Shown: piece by piece, positions 34,261 through 43,135 of the stretch
Position numbering within the stretch: the first letter of the stretch is position 1
Layout: every line of letters starts with the position of its first letter
Assembly: GCF_009982895.1 (NCBI RefSeq)
Contig: NZ_WXZL01000022.1
Coordinates: 1 to 60,621 of the forward strand
Reading direction: 5' to 3'
Source: Deinococcus alpinitundrae
GTDB taxonomy: Bacteria > Deinococcota > Deinococci > Deinococcales > Deinococcaceae
DNA length: 60,621 nucleotides
The notes under the pieces: model-generated
Seen by the model: only the letters and a program-made list of their open reading frames with translations
The model's database searches: none
Told to the model about the DNA's origin: nothing
Translations under genes and position numbers: made by a program

Positions 34261-36915
34261 TCAGGGATATTCATAAGTCACAAGAATATGAGGACGTTTG
34301 TTGACATCTTTATTTCCTTGATAAGTGATTTCAGTTGTGCGGTTGCTGAAATTTTGACTCGATAGGAAACTATCGAATTCACGCTGGATTCGCCATTGTG
34401 ACATCCCGCTCGATATACCTGGGTTCTTGAGGTTATAAGTAAACGGCACCGTGATGTCGAGTGTGTGGTAACCGATAGCGGGGCCGGGCACCTGATAAAT
34501 ATGCTTCAGGCCTTGCCCTGAATTTGCCGGGAGGGCATCCCACAATTTACCCGAGTCGAAGATAAATGGAGTGGCAATGTTGACCGCATCCAGATCACCC
34601 AGAAGTTCAGGGGTATTCTGGCTAGATAGACTGTAGACATTGAGAACGGCCGTATTTATCTTAGTGATGCTGGAGAACTTAGGTACACTGTTCAAGAGAT
34701 CAACCAGGGGGAATTGGTAAAAGGCCCTTTGATAGTACCTTTCATCGACGTAATCGGAATGATACCTTCCTATCCAGTTGAGGTGGGTTGCGGGGTCATT
34801 CTTGGTCAGTTGTTTCGTGTCCGGCTCATATTGCAAAAAAACACTTGAATTCACGTCGCTGTAGAGCTTCATGGTGTTTTGCCGCACCAGGCGGAAGGTG
34901 CCACCGACACTGCTGGCCTGTGCCAGGGAATTGCCTGCCAGGTCGGTAGCAGCCTTGCTCATTCCCCAGATGATCGTCGTGCCATACGGCAAGACCTCGT
35001 TGTAGGTCATGGTCATCACCGTGCCTGCCGCGTTCCAGCCAAAGCTCTTCTTGCTGTCGGTCACGTTCGGTACCACCAGTTCAAAGGCGTTCTGTGTCGC
35101 GACCTTGTTCATCGCCTCGTTGAAGTTCACCGTGATGCTCAGCGGTGCATGGTTCACGCCCAGCGCGCCATTGGTGGGCGTAAAGCCCGTCACTTTGGGC
35201 GGGACGAGGTCGCCGAACGGCGGCAGGATGATGACAAAGGGTGCCGTCTTGAACGAGAAAGAGTACGGTGCCGCCAGCGCCACCCCCGATGTCGTCTTGG
35301 CGGCGGTGCTCATCGTCACGTTGTACAGGGTGTTCCCGGCAAAGTCACCCGTGCAGTACACGGCTTCGAATTCGTCATGCACGACGTTGCACTTCAGGTT
35401 CGCGACGACCGGGAAGAAACTGATGGCCTGGGCGGCGCTGGCCTGCATCGGCTCCGAGAACTTGACCATCACGCCCAGACCGGCGGGGTCCACATTCTGC
35501 TGCGCTGGATTGGGGAGCGTCCCAATCACTTGGGGGATGGGCGCAGCGGGCGCTGGGTTCTCCACCGTCAGGGGAACGTTCAGCGAGGCGCTGACGTTCC
35601 CGCTCGTGGCCTGCACCTGAATGGGGCTGGTGCCCGCTGGGCTGTTGCCCGTCTGGGTCAACGTCATCGCGGCACTGTCCTGACCAGCGGGAATGACCAC
35701 GTCTGATGCCGTGACATTGACCGGCAGGTTCGTGGCATGCAACTTGACCGGGCCACTGACATTCTTACGCTGCACCTTGACGGTCAGGGAGGCCGGCGAG
35801 CCGGCCTTGACCGTCAAACTTCCTGGGGTACTGCTGAGCGTCAGACTCTGCGGCAAGGGATCGGGGATGGCGTCTTGCGGTGGCGACTTGAAGTTGAACG
35901 TGTAGGGCTGGGCCAGCGGCGTTCCCACGCTGTCCTTGGCAGCGGTACTGACGGTCAGGGTGTAGGCCGTATCGAATTGCGGGTCGCCACTGCAGAGCAC
36001 GTTCGACTGTGCTGACCCGTTGTCGTTGATCACGCATTGAAAACTGTCAATCGCCGGCGTCACGCTGATGGCCTTGACCGCGTCTGCGCTCATCTCGTGC
36101 GAGAACTTCAGGTTGAGCTTCAAGCCGACCCCTTGGAAGACCTGAGCGTCGGCAGCGATCACTGTGGGCGCAGTGGGCAGGCTCTCGGCGCTTTCCACCG
36201 TCAGCGGGATGTTCAGCGAGGTCTTCACCGCATTCGAGCTGGCCTGCAGCTGAATGGTGCTGTTGCCCGCCGGACTCTTGCCGCTCTGGATCAGCGTCAT
36301 CTGCGCACTGTCCTGTCCGTCAGGAATCACCACGTCCGCTGCCGTGACGTTGATCGGCAGGTTGCTCAGGTGCAACGTCACCGGACCGGTGACGTTGCTG
36401 CGCGTCACCTTGACCGTCAAGCTGGTGGGCTGTCCGGCCTTGAGTGTGAGGTTCTCGGGCGTGGCGACCAGCGTGAGCGCGGCCTGGCCCACCGGCACGG
36501 GGGCGGCGGCCACGTTGATCTTGACTTGCACGGTTTTGTGCAGACTGCCCGCATCGGCAGCGAACGTCAGGGTGTCCTCACCCGGGACGCTGGCACTGCT
36601 GGCCTTGAGGTCGAGCTTGGCCGTGGTGGCTCCAGCCGGAACCGTCACGGCGGCTGCGCTGATTCCCGTCGGCGGATTGAGCAGCGTCAGGGTCACGGCA
36701 CTCGTGAAGCCGCCGCTGCGCTGAAGGGTGGCACTCAACGCTGCCGTGCCATTGGCTTGGACATTGACCACAGCGGGCGTCAGCGTGAAATTGAAATCAG
36801 CCTGGGGCACGGGATCGACGATCGGATCAGGGAGAACGACCGGAGGGGTGGAGGCGCTGCAAGCGGCGAGGCTGAGACTCAGGATCAGGGCGGCACCAAT
36901 TAGTTTACGGTTCAT
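34261..36915 (-). CDS. Large surface lipoprotein with Ig-like repeats
   Basis: 884 residues: lipobox signal MNRKLIGAALILSLSLAACS, then about three repeated modules of roughly 80-110 residues. These include GQAALTLVATPENLTLKAGQ and its near copy QSLTLSSTPGSLTVKAGS, each followed by a SbsA/BIG_5-like domain (KLNLKFSHEMSADAVKAI, VMVKFSEPMQASAAQAI, ITVNFNEAMNKVATQNAFEL). The last 200 residues form a different domain (SDVNSSVFLQYEP... to HILVTYEYP) reminiscent of DNRLRE-type stalk or adhesin domains. It is probably a cell-surface adhesin or enzyme scaffold; no catalytic motif seen. The start is preceded by AAGGAGCC. Confidence 0.78.
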   Translation of the reverse strand: MNRKLIGAALILSLSLAACSASTPPVVLPDPIVDPVPQADFNFTLTPAVVNVQANGTAALSATLQRSGGFTSAVTLTLLNPPTGISAAAVTVPAGATTAKLDLKASSASVPGEDTLTFAADAGSLHKTVQVKINVAAAPVPVGQAALTLVATPENLTLKAGQPTSLTVKVTRSNVTGPVTLHLSNLPINVTAADVVIPDGQDSAQMTLIQSGKSPAGNSTIQLQASSNAVKTSLNIPLTVESAESLPTAPTVIAADAQVFQGVGLKLNLKFSHEMSADAVKAISVTPAIDSFQCVINDNGSAQSNVLCSGDPQFDTAYTLTVSTAAKDSVGTPLAQPYTFNFKSPPQDAIPDPLPQSLTLSSTPGSLTVKAGSPASLTVKVQRKNVSGPVKLHATNLPVNVTASDVVIPAGQDSAAMTLTQTGNSPAGTSPIQVQATSGNVSASLNVPLTVENPAPAAPIPQVIGTLPNPAQQNVDPAGLGVMVKFSEPMQASAAQAISFFPVVANLKCNVVHDEFEAVYCTGDFAGNTLYNVTMSTAAKTTSGVALAAPYSFSFKTAPFVIILPPFGDLVPPKVTGFTPTNGALGVNHAPLSITVNFNEAMNKVATQNAFELVVPNVTDSKKSFGWNAAGTVMTMTYNEVLPYGTTIIWGMSKAATDLAGNSLAQASSVGGTFRLVRQNTMKLYSDVNSSVFLQYEPDTKQLTKNDPATHLNWIGRYHSDYVDERYYQRAFYQFPLVDLLNSVPKFSSITKINTAVLNVYSLSSQNTPELLGDLDAVNIATPFIFDSGKLWDALPANSGQGLKHIYQVPGPAIGYHTLDITVPFTYNLKNPGISSGMSQWRIQREFDSFLSSQNFSNRTTEITYQGNKDVNKRPHILVTYEYP

Positions 36916-37237
36916 GTGTGGCTCCTTGCGTTTTCGGGCTCGGCCCCGAAGCTGAAGAGAGCTTAGAAATCACCCCGTAACCGCTGCGTCACCGCAAAGA
37001 TCTGCGCCGTAACGCCGAAGGGAAACTCACCGCGGACGTGAGGTCGTCTCGAACAGCAGGCAGCCGCTCCAATGACTTCCGGCACGTCCGCAGAGGTGGC
37101 AGACGGGGCCGGAGGGTGAGGTGTCGGGCTTGTGGGTCACTTTGCACCGGTTCAGGCCTGCGCGGGTCAAGACATATAACCGCGCACCGTCCGGACCGGT
37201 CTTGCAGGCCAGGCCCAGACTCACCAAAGTGCTCAGG
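36916..37237. other. Intergenic region, nothing certain
   Basis: It holds the upstream region of the lipoprotein gene. Overlapping open frames exist on both strands, one minus-strand frame having a CHLCG pair, but none has a good start, so I do not call them. Confidence 0.35.
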
Positions 37238-37366
37238 ATGCTGGCCTTCAAAAACTACTTCCCACTCCCGCAACGCGACATTGTGCCCCTCTATGAAGAC
37301 GTACGGGACATGGTCAAGCGACTGCGAGCACAGCAAGAACGGGTAGATAAACAGGAGACCGTATGA
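37238..37366 (+). CDS. Short ORF coupled to a small membrane protein
   Basis: 42 residues, MLAFKNYFPLPQRDIVPLYE and then a charged helix DMVKRLRAQQERVDKQETV that could be a coiled coil. Its stop overlaps the next start as ATGA, the main reason to believe it. AGG lies just before the ATG. The real start may be further upstream (open frame from 37121). Unknown function. Confidence 0.4.
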   Translation: MLAFKNYFPLPQRDIVPLYEDVRDMVKRLRAQQERVDKQETV

Positions 37367-37494
37367 CGAAGTTCACCGATTGGTGGCAGAACATACCGAA
37401 AAGTCAGAAGCTGGTCTGGACGGTGCTGTGCTTGACCTTCATCTTTTTTGCTGGCATGGACATCGGCAGGGCACTGCATCAGGCAATTCACTAG
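37363..37494 (+). CDS. 43-residue single-pass membrane protein
   Basis: MTKFTDWWQNIPKSQKLVWT then hydrophobic VLCLTFIFFAGMDIGRAL and a short tail. Start ATG at 37363 inside the previous stop, with AGGAG nine bases upstream. Size, a single helix and coupling to a coiled-coil ORF recall phage lysis or toxin-like membrane peptides, but that is only analogy. Confidence 0.5.
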   Translation: MTKFTDWWQNIPKSQKLVWTVLCLTFIFFAGMDIGRALHQAIH

Positions 37495-37749
37495 CCCGGC
37501 CCCGATGAGCAGGTCTATTGATAACGGTACGGGTTCGCCTTATTGCTCCCAGATTTGTCCCGAAATTTCACGGCTGGGACACGTTCGGCTTCGCGGAGAC
37601 CGATGCAAAGCTACGCCGTTATCACTAGGCCGTCACCACGCAGCTGTGTCAGGCGCACAGCGACGTGAAGCTTCTCCCTGACACTGGTCAGCTGGGTGAC
37701 TTGGCAGCCCTGTTCTGACACTGGGAGACGCGGCCTGTCACAGTAAGGC

Positions 37750-38673
37750 ATGCGCTTCCGGCACCACGACCCTGACCCACGCCTGCGCGAACTGGTGGAC
37801 GGCTACTGGGAGTTCGAGAACGTGCACCTGACTGGACCGCACCAGAACTACGACATGGCCGAGCGCACCGTGCGCCTGATGTTCTCCGCAGACACCCTGC
37901 TGGTCGGGCCGACTGCCGACACCCTGCGCCCTGTCTCGCCCGTCGTCCTAGCGCCCTTTACCGTTCAGCCCCAGCGCACGGTAGTCCAGGGAAAGCTGCG
38001 CGCGCTGGTGGCCGAACTCTACCCCTGGGGTGCCAGGCAACTCCTGGGCTGGCAGGCAGCGACGACGCCGGATACCCTGGACGCTTCCCTCAGCGCCAGT
38101 CCCTGGGGCCGCGAGATCGTCGCCCTGGTGCAGCAAGGCGAATGGAACACGGCGCGCGAGGCGCTCGAGGCACACCTCCTGCACCTTGCCGGACTGCACA
38201 GTGAACCGGGCACGGCCATGCAGGCAGCCCAGCAGATCTACCAGTCGTTCGGCATGGTGCGGATCGCCGCACTGGCCGAGGAGCTGAATCTCAGCACACG
38301 TACCCTGGAGCGCCAGTTCGCGCAGCAGGTTGGGTTGAGTGCCAAGACGCTGGCCCGCGTGGTCCGCTTTGACGAGGTGAACATCCGCATCCGCATGAAC
38401 CCGGCCGTGTCGATGGCCGACCTGACCTTCGAGCTGGGCTTTACCGACCAAGCACACCTGACCAGAGAGTTCAAGGCCCTGTCGAGCATGACCCCTGGTG
38501 CCTTCGCCGCCGTTGCTGCCAGTCGCCAACATGACGTGGATCTGGCGCTGCTGCAGAGCGGCGGGGACCTGTACATCGAGTTGGAGTCGCGGCCCGACTT
38601 CGCGCCGGGGCTGAGCCAAACCGCTGAGAGAACTCGCAGTGACAGGCTCACTGCGAGTCGCGCCCGTATTTAG
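37750..38673 (+). CDS. AraC-family transcriptional regulator
   Basis: 307 residues. The N-terminal domain (RFRHHDPDPRLRELVDGYWE and following) is of the DUF6597-like type. The C-terminal AraC DNA-binding domain shows two helix-turn-helices: IAALAEELNLSTRTLERQF, and MADLTFELGFTDQAHLTREF. Target and inducer unknown. A hairpin at about 38676-38697 (GGGCATT/GAATGCCC) follows as terminator. Confidence 0.88.
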   Translation: MRFRHHDPDPRLRELVDGYWEFENVHLTGPHQNYDMAERTVRLMFSADTLLVGPTADTLRPVSPVVLAPFTVQPQRTVVQGKLRALVAELYPWGARQLLGWQAATTPDTLDASLSASPWGREIVALVQQGEWNTAREALEAHLLHLAGLHSEPGTAMQAAQQIYQSFGMVRIAALAEELNLSTRTLERQFAQQVGLSAKTLARVVRFDEVNIRIRMNPAVSMADLTFELGFTDQAHLTREFKALSSMTPGAFAAVAASRQHDVDLALLQSGGDLYIELESRPDFAPGLSQTAERTRSDRLTASRARI

Positions 38674-38863
38674 GGCATTTTGAAGAGAATGCCCCAAGGC
38701 CCACCAACGCCAGGAAGGCGAAGACTGTTCCCAGGGCGTACGCGCGCTCAGCGCGGGTTTGAACGGACACCTGAACGACTTGACCGACACCGAATGACAG
38801 CGGTTGGTCATGGTGCGGCCAGCTGGCCAGACAGACGTCATCTGGTCGCTCTAGACTGACCGC

Positions 38864-39058
38864 ATGCACCTGGCGAACGCCGATGACGAACAGCTCAAGC
38901 AGCTCAGAGATGACTTGGCCCACCGACTTGACGAGGGTGCGGCCCTGCGCCTGAGCAAGCGCGGTTACCTGGCGCGAACAGCGGACCATGCGGCGCTGAC
39001 TGAGGCGGGCCGCAAGGCGCTGCTGGACTGGGAACGCGCGGCGTGGCTGCCGACGTGA
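38864..39058 (+). CDS. Small protein, unknown
   Basis: 64 residues (MHLANADDEQLKQLRDDLAH...), charged and helical, with a possible winged-helix-like ending TEAGRKALLDWERAAW as in small MarR/PadR-type fragments. Codon third positions are GC-rich as in neighbouring genes. No clear ribosome binding site; the start could be leaderless. Confidence 0.45.
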   Translation: MHLANADDEQLKQLRDDLAHRLDEGAALRLSKRGYLARTADHAALTEAGRKALLDWERAAWLPT

Positions 39059-39193
39059 AGGAATGATGCCGGGCATTCGGCTCAGCAGCCTAGATGATGG
39101 GCGTGTGCTGGAAGGGCATGGTGAAAGGGCGACGTGCTGGCGGTCTGGAATACCTGAGGGTACCTAAGCCGACGACTGAGACTGGGAGAGCGC

Positions 39194-39469
39194 GTGAAAC
39201 GACAGCATATGATCCTGACTGAAGCCACCCTCCAGGCCATCCTTGAGCTGCAACAACAATTGGTCATCGTCGGTGACCCTGTTGTCACGACTGGGCAAGA
39301 CGGTGATTCCAGCGTAGTGACGCTGAAGGTTCAGATGCCGCTGCCGTTTTTCCGACTCAACAAATACGTTGACCTGGTGTACCAGACGCTGGAGGACACC
39401 AGCACCAAGACGTATACGGTGCTCGTCGAGATCTCGCTGCACGAACCGCTGGGTTGGGAAGACGTGTGA
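39194..39469 (+). CDS. Small protein, unknown
   Basis: 91 residues from a GTG at 39194 with GGGAG five bases upstream. Mixed alpha/beta (TEATLQAILELQQQLVIVGD, then SVVTLKVQMPLPFFRLNKYV). No signal peptide or known motif. Confidence 0.5.
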   Translation: MKRQHMILTEATLQAILELQQQLVIVGDPVVTTGQDGDSSVVTLKVQMPLPFFRLNKYVDLVYQTLEDTSTKTYTVLVEISLHEPLGWEDV

Positions 39470-39532
39470 ACCTTCCTCCTGGCACCGCTGACGCCATCAT
39501 CCGACTCCTTCAGCGGTAACAGAACAATGAAA

Positions 39533-39578
39533 GTGACTACTCAGCACATCAACAAGGCGGGATGCGCTGAGTAGTCAC
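39533..39578. repeat. Inverted-repeat element copy 2
   Basis: GTGACTACTCAGC and its exact complement (39566-39578) with a 20-base loop; see copy 1 at 31195. Only the arms are shared, not the loops. Confidence 0.6.
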
Positions 39579-40030
39579 CTTTCAGGAACCAATACTTAAA
39601 CCAGTGAAGCAGGTTGAGGCAGCTGCCTTGCTTTTTCAGTTCCATGGAGGCCAAGCGGTCGTCGTGCATGCCACGACCGTCAGTATGACGGTCAACCGTA
39701 GAGATTAAAAATCCTGTATCAGCACCTCCCCCTAGTTAGCTCTTGTGCGCTTGAAGCACGCCGTAATCCTCGGCCGAAGAAATAACCACACTGCAAACTT
39801 TCCCTGCCGTTTTGCCTCAGTGGAGCAATCTGAGCTGGCCAAAAGTGAGACAAGGTTCGGGGTCAGAGTCGAAGTGCAAACGTTCACCTCGCTTTTCGGT
39901 AAACCTGGACCCGCGCGTGTCAATGACGGCTGGGACGACGCTGAAACCCTCAACGGGGTTTTCGGGCGATTGAAACCATAACGCGATCATCCATCGAGCA
40001 TCTCATAATAGACGACAGATTCTACGAGTG

Positions 40031-40060
40031 ACAGAGTCTGTTATTCTGTGACAGACTCAA
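40031..40060. promoter_or_regulatory. Candidate partition site downstream of parB
   Basis: The palindrome ACAGAGTCTGT (40031-40041) followed by the half-site GACAGACTC. The same 11-mer recurs inside parB and, with one change, before parA. Confidence 0.5.
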
Positions 40061-40097
40061 GTTTGAGGCCGTTCAGGGGGACACTCCATCGTGTCCG

Positions 40098-40550
40098 TCA
40101 CTGCAGGCTGGCCAGCAGCTCCTCCTCAGTGTCGCCATGAAGCTCTGATCGCCTTCGCAACAAGAGTTCCGTGGCCACCCGGAGCAGGGTATTGGCCGTG
40201 ATGATCTCGCCCACCTCGTGCTTTCTTCTGTTGAGTTCTCGAGCCAGGCGGGTGAGCTCATCATATTGCACTTCATGCAGTCGCGCTTCTTTACGAACAA
40301 GACGCTGATATTTGGGCAAAGTCACAGAGTCTGTCTCTACGTTACTCACAGACTTTATTTCTCTGAGAGACACGACTTCTGTTTCTATCGATGTCTTTGC
40401 CGAAAGAGGAATCTCAATCTCAAAATTCCCAGCTAACAGAGTCTGTGATTCTGTTTCTCTCAGCACTACGGACTCTGTCTCTTCGGGAGACTGTTGCAGG
40501 TGCTGGGCCTCCGTTCGGAGCAGGTCAGCCAGGCCACGGCGTTTTACCAT
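40098..40550 (-). CDS. parB: Small ParB-like centromere-binding protein
   Basis: 150 residues. It is not a canonical HTH ParB but a small partner as in type Ib systems. A variable N-terminal part precedes a helical C-terminus ([20 protein letters not shown], then [15 protein letters not shown]) that may be a ribbon-helix-helix-like DNA-binding domain. The start overlaps the end of parA by seven bases. Its coding sequence contains two perfect ACAGAGTCTGT palindromes (40324-40334, 40436-40446) plus half-sites near 40346 and 40471. These force Glu/Ser/Val/Thr-rich repeats such as [10 protein letters not shown] and ETDSVTL in the protein. Confidence 0.7.
   Translation of the reverse strand: MVKRRGLADLLRTEAQHLQQSPEETESVVLRETESQTLLAGNFEIEIPLSAKTSIETEVVSLREIKSVSNVETDSVTLPKYQRLVRKEARLHEVQYDELTRLARELNRRKHEVGEIITANTLLRVATELLLRRRSELHGDTEEELLASLQ
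40324..40480. repeat. Palindrome cluster inside parB
   Basis: ACAGAGTCTGT at 40324 and 40436, with related half-sites (CACAGACT near 40346, GGACTCTGT near 40471). Probably binding sites for the partition protein itself, embedded in its gene. Confidence 0.5.
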
Positions 40551-41167
40551 TCGCGACTCACCTCCTCAGCAATCCGGTCGTAATCACGCTGACCCTCACG
40601 GGCGTTGGCTCCCCTGTATTGATGGATCGGTACACCGTCTAAGGCCGCGCGCTCATGTGCTTTGTAGGCCCTTACGAAGGCATGAAAGCTAGGAATGCCC
40701 ACATCGGTCAGGGTATTCAGCGCCTCCAGCGCCTCATTCAGGGCACGGGGATCCACACGGGTGAGCATGACCCGGTATTTGACGTGAATGGGTGCCAGGA
40801 CCGAGCGGACCGTTTCAATCACCACGTTGAGATCCAGCGCTGATGGGGGAGTGGGGACAAGAGCAAAATCAGAGAGCTTGACTACCGCAGCCAGTGCTGC
40901 GCTGCTGAGGGCCGGTTGGGTGTCGATAATGGCGACATCGTAGTCACCGAGTTCGCGGAGTCTGACCAGGAGCGCCGGATCGCTCTCGGTGATCAGTTCG
41001 AATGGTTGATTCTGGCCGCGCTCGTACCACCAACTGGCACTGGCCTGAGGATCGGTGTCGACCAGCAACACCTTCTGCTTTCTGTTGGCGAAAGAAGCAG
41101 CGAGGCTAAAAGCCGTGGTGGTTTTGCCCACCCCGCCCTTGCCGTTCACGATGGTCAGCAGTTTCAT
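40544..41167 (-). CDS. parA: ParA-family partition ATPase
   Basis: 207 residues, short type without an N-terminal HTH. Deviant Walker [12 protein letters not shown] at residues 10-20, Walker A' [13 protein letters not shown] and Walker [11 protein letters not shown] are all intact. ParA dimers bound to nucleoid DNA move plasmid copies apart with the small partner downstream. The iteron-driven repA on the opposite strand completes a plasmid maintenance block. Confidence 0.93.
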   Translation of the reverse strand: MKLLTIVNGKGGVGKTTTAFSLAASFANRKQKVLLVDTDPQASASWWYERGQNQPFELITESDPALLVRLRELGDYDVAIIDTQPALSSAALAAVVKLSDFALVPTPPSALDLNVVIETVRSVLAPIHVKYRVMLTRVDPRALNEALEALNTLTDVGIPSFHAFVRAYKAHERAALDGVPIHQYRGANAREGQRDYDRIAEEVSREW

Positions 41168-41207
41168 GCAAAAGTCCTGAGCATGTCCAGAATTTACCAG
41201 AAAACTC

Positions 41208-41250
41208 TGCGACTCCGTTGATAACAGACTAACAGAGTCAGTGGGTCTGT
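41208..41250 (-). promoter_or_regulatory. Operator-like repeats upstream of parA
   Basis: Contains ACAGACT (41224), ACAGAGTCAGT (41232, one change from the perfect palindrome) and GGGTCTGT, about 50-80 bases before the parA start. Likely autoregulatory binding sites. Confidence 0.5.
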
Positions 41251-41463
41251 AACCAATCTCTGCCGTCCATCTGGCGCTTTATCCCCGACATGAACAGAGA
41301 CTGCTGAGATACGCCAGACACATCTCCATTTTTATGATTTGAACTCGCCTGAACGGCTCCGGTTACCGAGCCGCTGACAATCAGGGCGATGGCCACAGCG
41401 GAAGTCATCCAGAAAATGGTCACGGTATCGGAGTAAGCGGTGTTTCGCCCAGCTGATCACGGG

Positions 41464-42483
41464 TCAGAACCCAAGGCGAAAAACCATGCGTCCCAGCATG
41501 AGGTGGTGGGTGAAGGTGTTGTGCACATCCGAGGCGTAGGGATCTCCCCAGGTCCAGGCGTCCCGCAGCAGTTTCAGACCGTAAGCGCTGCGCCCACGCA
41601 GCCCGTGCCGGACGCCAAGCCTGGCGCGGGCGTGATCGTTGTTGGGATCGAGTTCCAGCACCTGCTCGAGATACCCTTCAGCCATGGCGTTATCCGTGTC
41701 GGGCGCATCGATCATGGCAGTCAGGACGTGAATGGTTGGCATGATCGTGAGCGACTCCTGGTACAGCCGGTACGCACCGTCCTTGTCGTCCTTGAAATGC
41801 AGGTGATGGTGGGCTTCGTACCCGAGTTCGAGGGCAGCGAGGTGGCGCTGCTGTTCCGCTGGCAGGTCCCGGTTCTCCGGCCGCGTCAGGACCGCCCTCA
41901 TGCTGCTGTAATCGCCCTGCCCGCCCCACTCGGCGCGTAGTGCCAGCAGCAGGCCTTCGCGGATCAGCATGCTGTTCGGGCAGCGTCTTAGGCCCTCGGC
42001 GTAGAGGTCCCAGGGGTCCTGGCCGAAGGTCATGGCCGTGAGCTGCTTCTGGCTGTAGGCAACGCTAGGCTGGGCCGTCGCGTGCAGTGCCCGGCTAAGG
42101 TAAATGTCGGCCTTCTGGGCGGCGTCCACCATCAGGGTGCGGTTCGCCTCGGGGATGTCACGGCCGAGACGAAAGGTGCGCTTCAGCCAGACGAGCCCCG
42201 TGTAGTGCAGGCCCGCTGCAAGCAGTGAGAGGTAATCGCCGCTCCGGGTTTCAGCGTTCTCTACGATCTGCGCGGTGAGTTCCGGGCGGTAGCTGGAGAA
42301 GACGCTCAAGGCGATTTTGAGTCCTCTGTCGTCGATTTCGCCGCGCTCGAAGGCCGCCTGGAGCGCCCGTGCCGGTTCCAGTGCCTCATTGATCTTTCCA
42401 CTGCGAATCAAATCGTAGGCCTGTTGGCGCGGCAGGACAGGAGGAAGGGTGGCAGGGGAAGTGTGGGAGGGGGCATTCGTCAT
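41464..42483 (-). CDS. Tetratricopeptide-like protein, unknown
   Basis: 339 residues from the ATG at 42483; TAACTT six bases earlier suggests leaderless transcription, and the upstream extension lacks a start signal. Helical throughout, with TPR-like spacing: ALEPARALQAAFERGEIDDR, DLYAEGLRRCPNSMLIREGL, AMAEGYLEQVLELDPNNDHA. No signal peptide or enzyme motif. A protein-interaction role is likely; its position between parA and the origin may be incidental. Confidence 0.65.
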   Translation of the reverse strand: MTNAPSHTSPATLPPVLPRQQAYDLIRSGKINEALEPARALQAAFERGEIDDRGLKIALSVFSSYRPELTAQIVENAETRSGDYLSLLAAGLHYTGLVWLKRTFRLGRDIPEANRTLMVDAAQKADIYLSRALHATAQPSVAYSQKQLTAMTFGQDPWDLYAEGLRRCPNSMLIREGLLLALRAEWGGQGDYSSMRAVLTRPENRDLPAEQQRHLAALELGYEAHHHLHFKDDKDGAYRLYQESLTIMPTIHVLTAMIDAPDTDNAMAEGYLEQVLELDPNNDHARARLGVRHGLRGRSAYGLKLLRDAWTWGDPYASDVHNTFTHHLMLGRMVFRLGF

Positions 42484-42675
42484 GGCTAAAGTTATTAGAG
42501 CAGAGTGAGCGGCTTGAGGGCTGGACTGGCCTCCTGTAAGGCTGCCTTCACTTGCTGGCGAAAAGCAGCCGCTGGAAGCGCCAAGGGGAGCGTCAAATCC
42601 TGCTCTGCCGAACTTCTGGGTGACTTCTAGCAAACCCTGCACAATAGCTGCACGGTCCCACTGAGCCCCCAGGAG

Positions 42676-43012
42676 TATCGGTCAACTTGGGGGAAATGAA
42701 CTGAAGAGGGTATCGGTCAACTTGGGGGAAAATGAACCGAAGGAGCCTGCTAGACGGCTTTTAATTCTCCCTGCACATGCATTCTGAAACGTATCGGTCA
42801 ACTTGGGGGAAATGGGGCCAGAACTATCGGTCAACTTGGGGGAATGCAGTGGAGAGGGTATCGGTCAACTTGGGGGAAAAGGGACGAAAACTATCGGTCA
42901 ACTTGGGGGAAATAGGGCCAGAACTATCGGTCAACTTGGGGGGAAAAGGGACGAAAACTATCGGTCAACTTGGGGGAAATAGGGCCAGAACTATCGGTCA
43001 ACTTGGGGGGAA
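42676..43012. repeat. Replication iterons, nine copies
   Basis: TATCGGTCAACTTGGGGG plus A-rich tail at 42676, 42711, 42792, 42825, 42859, 42892, 42925, 42959 and 42992. Spacing is 33-35 bp (about three helical turns), apart from one gap of 81. All are in the same orientation. The copies at 42925 and 42992 have six G instead of five. The AT-rich stretch 43041-43110 next to repA is a likely melting region, so this is the plasmid origin. A tenth copy lies beyond repA. Confidence 0.92.
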
Positions 43013-43135
43013 AACGCTCTAAATACCGTGCGGCACGCTAAATGCGATCTCCTCTTGTTGTTGTTACAACAATTCTTTTAAAGCTTTGAAAGAATAAAAA
43101 ACAACAAACAAAGCGCTGCGTCCGCTAAACTGAAC

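Noticed and set aside
39745..39981. 78-codon + ORF and its antisense at 39732-39953
   Set aside because: Neither strand has coding-like composition or a start signal.
41238..41423. 61-residue ORF with a hydrophobic start before parA
   Set aside because: It overlaps the ACAGAGTC-type operator sites upstream of parA, has no ribosome binding site and the composition is poor.
42676..43012. CRISPR-like array (21-bp repeats with about 12-bp spacers)
   Set aside because: The spacers are too short and themselves partly repeated, there are no cas genes, and the array lies directly before repA. These are iterons. The open frame through them (RSTWGKWGQNYRSTWG) is a by-product of the repeat.
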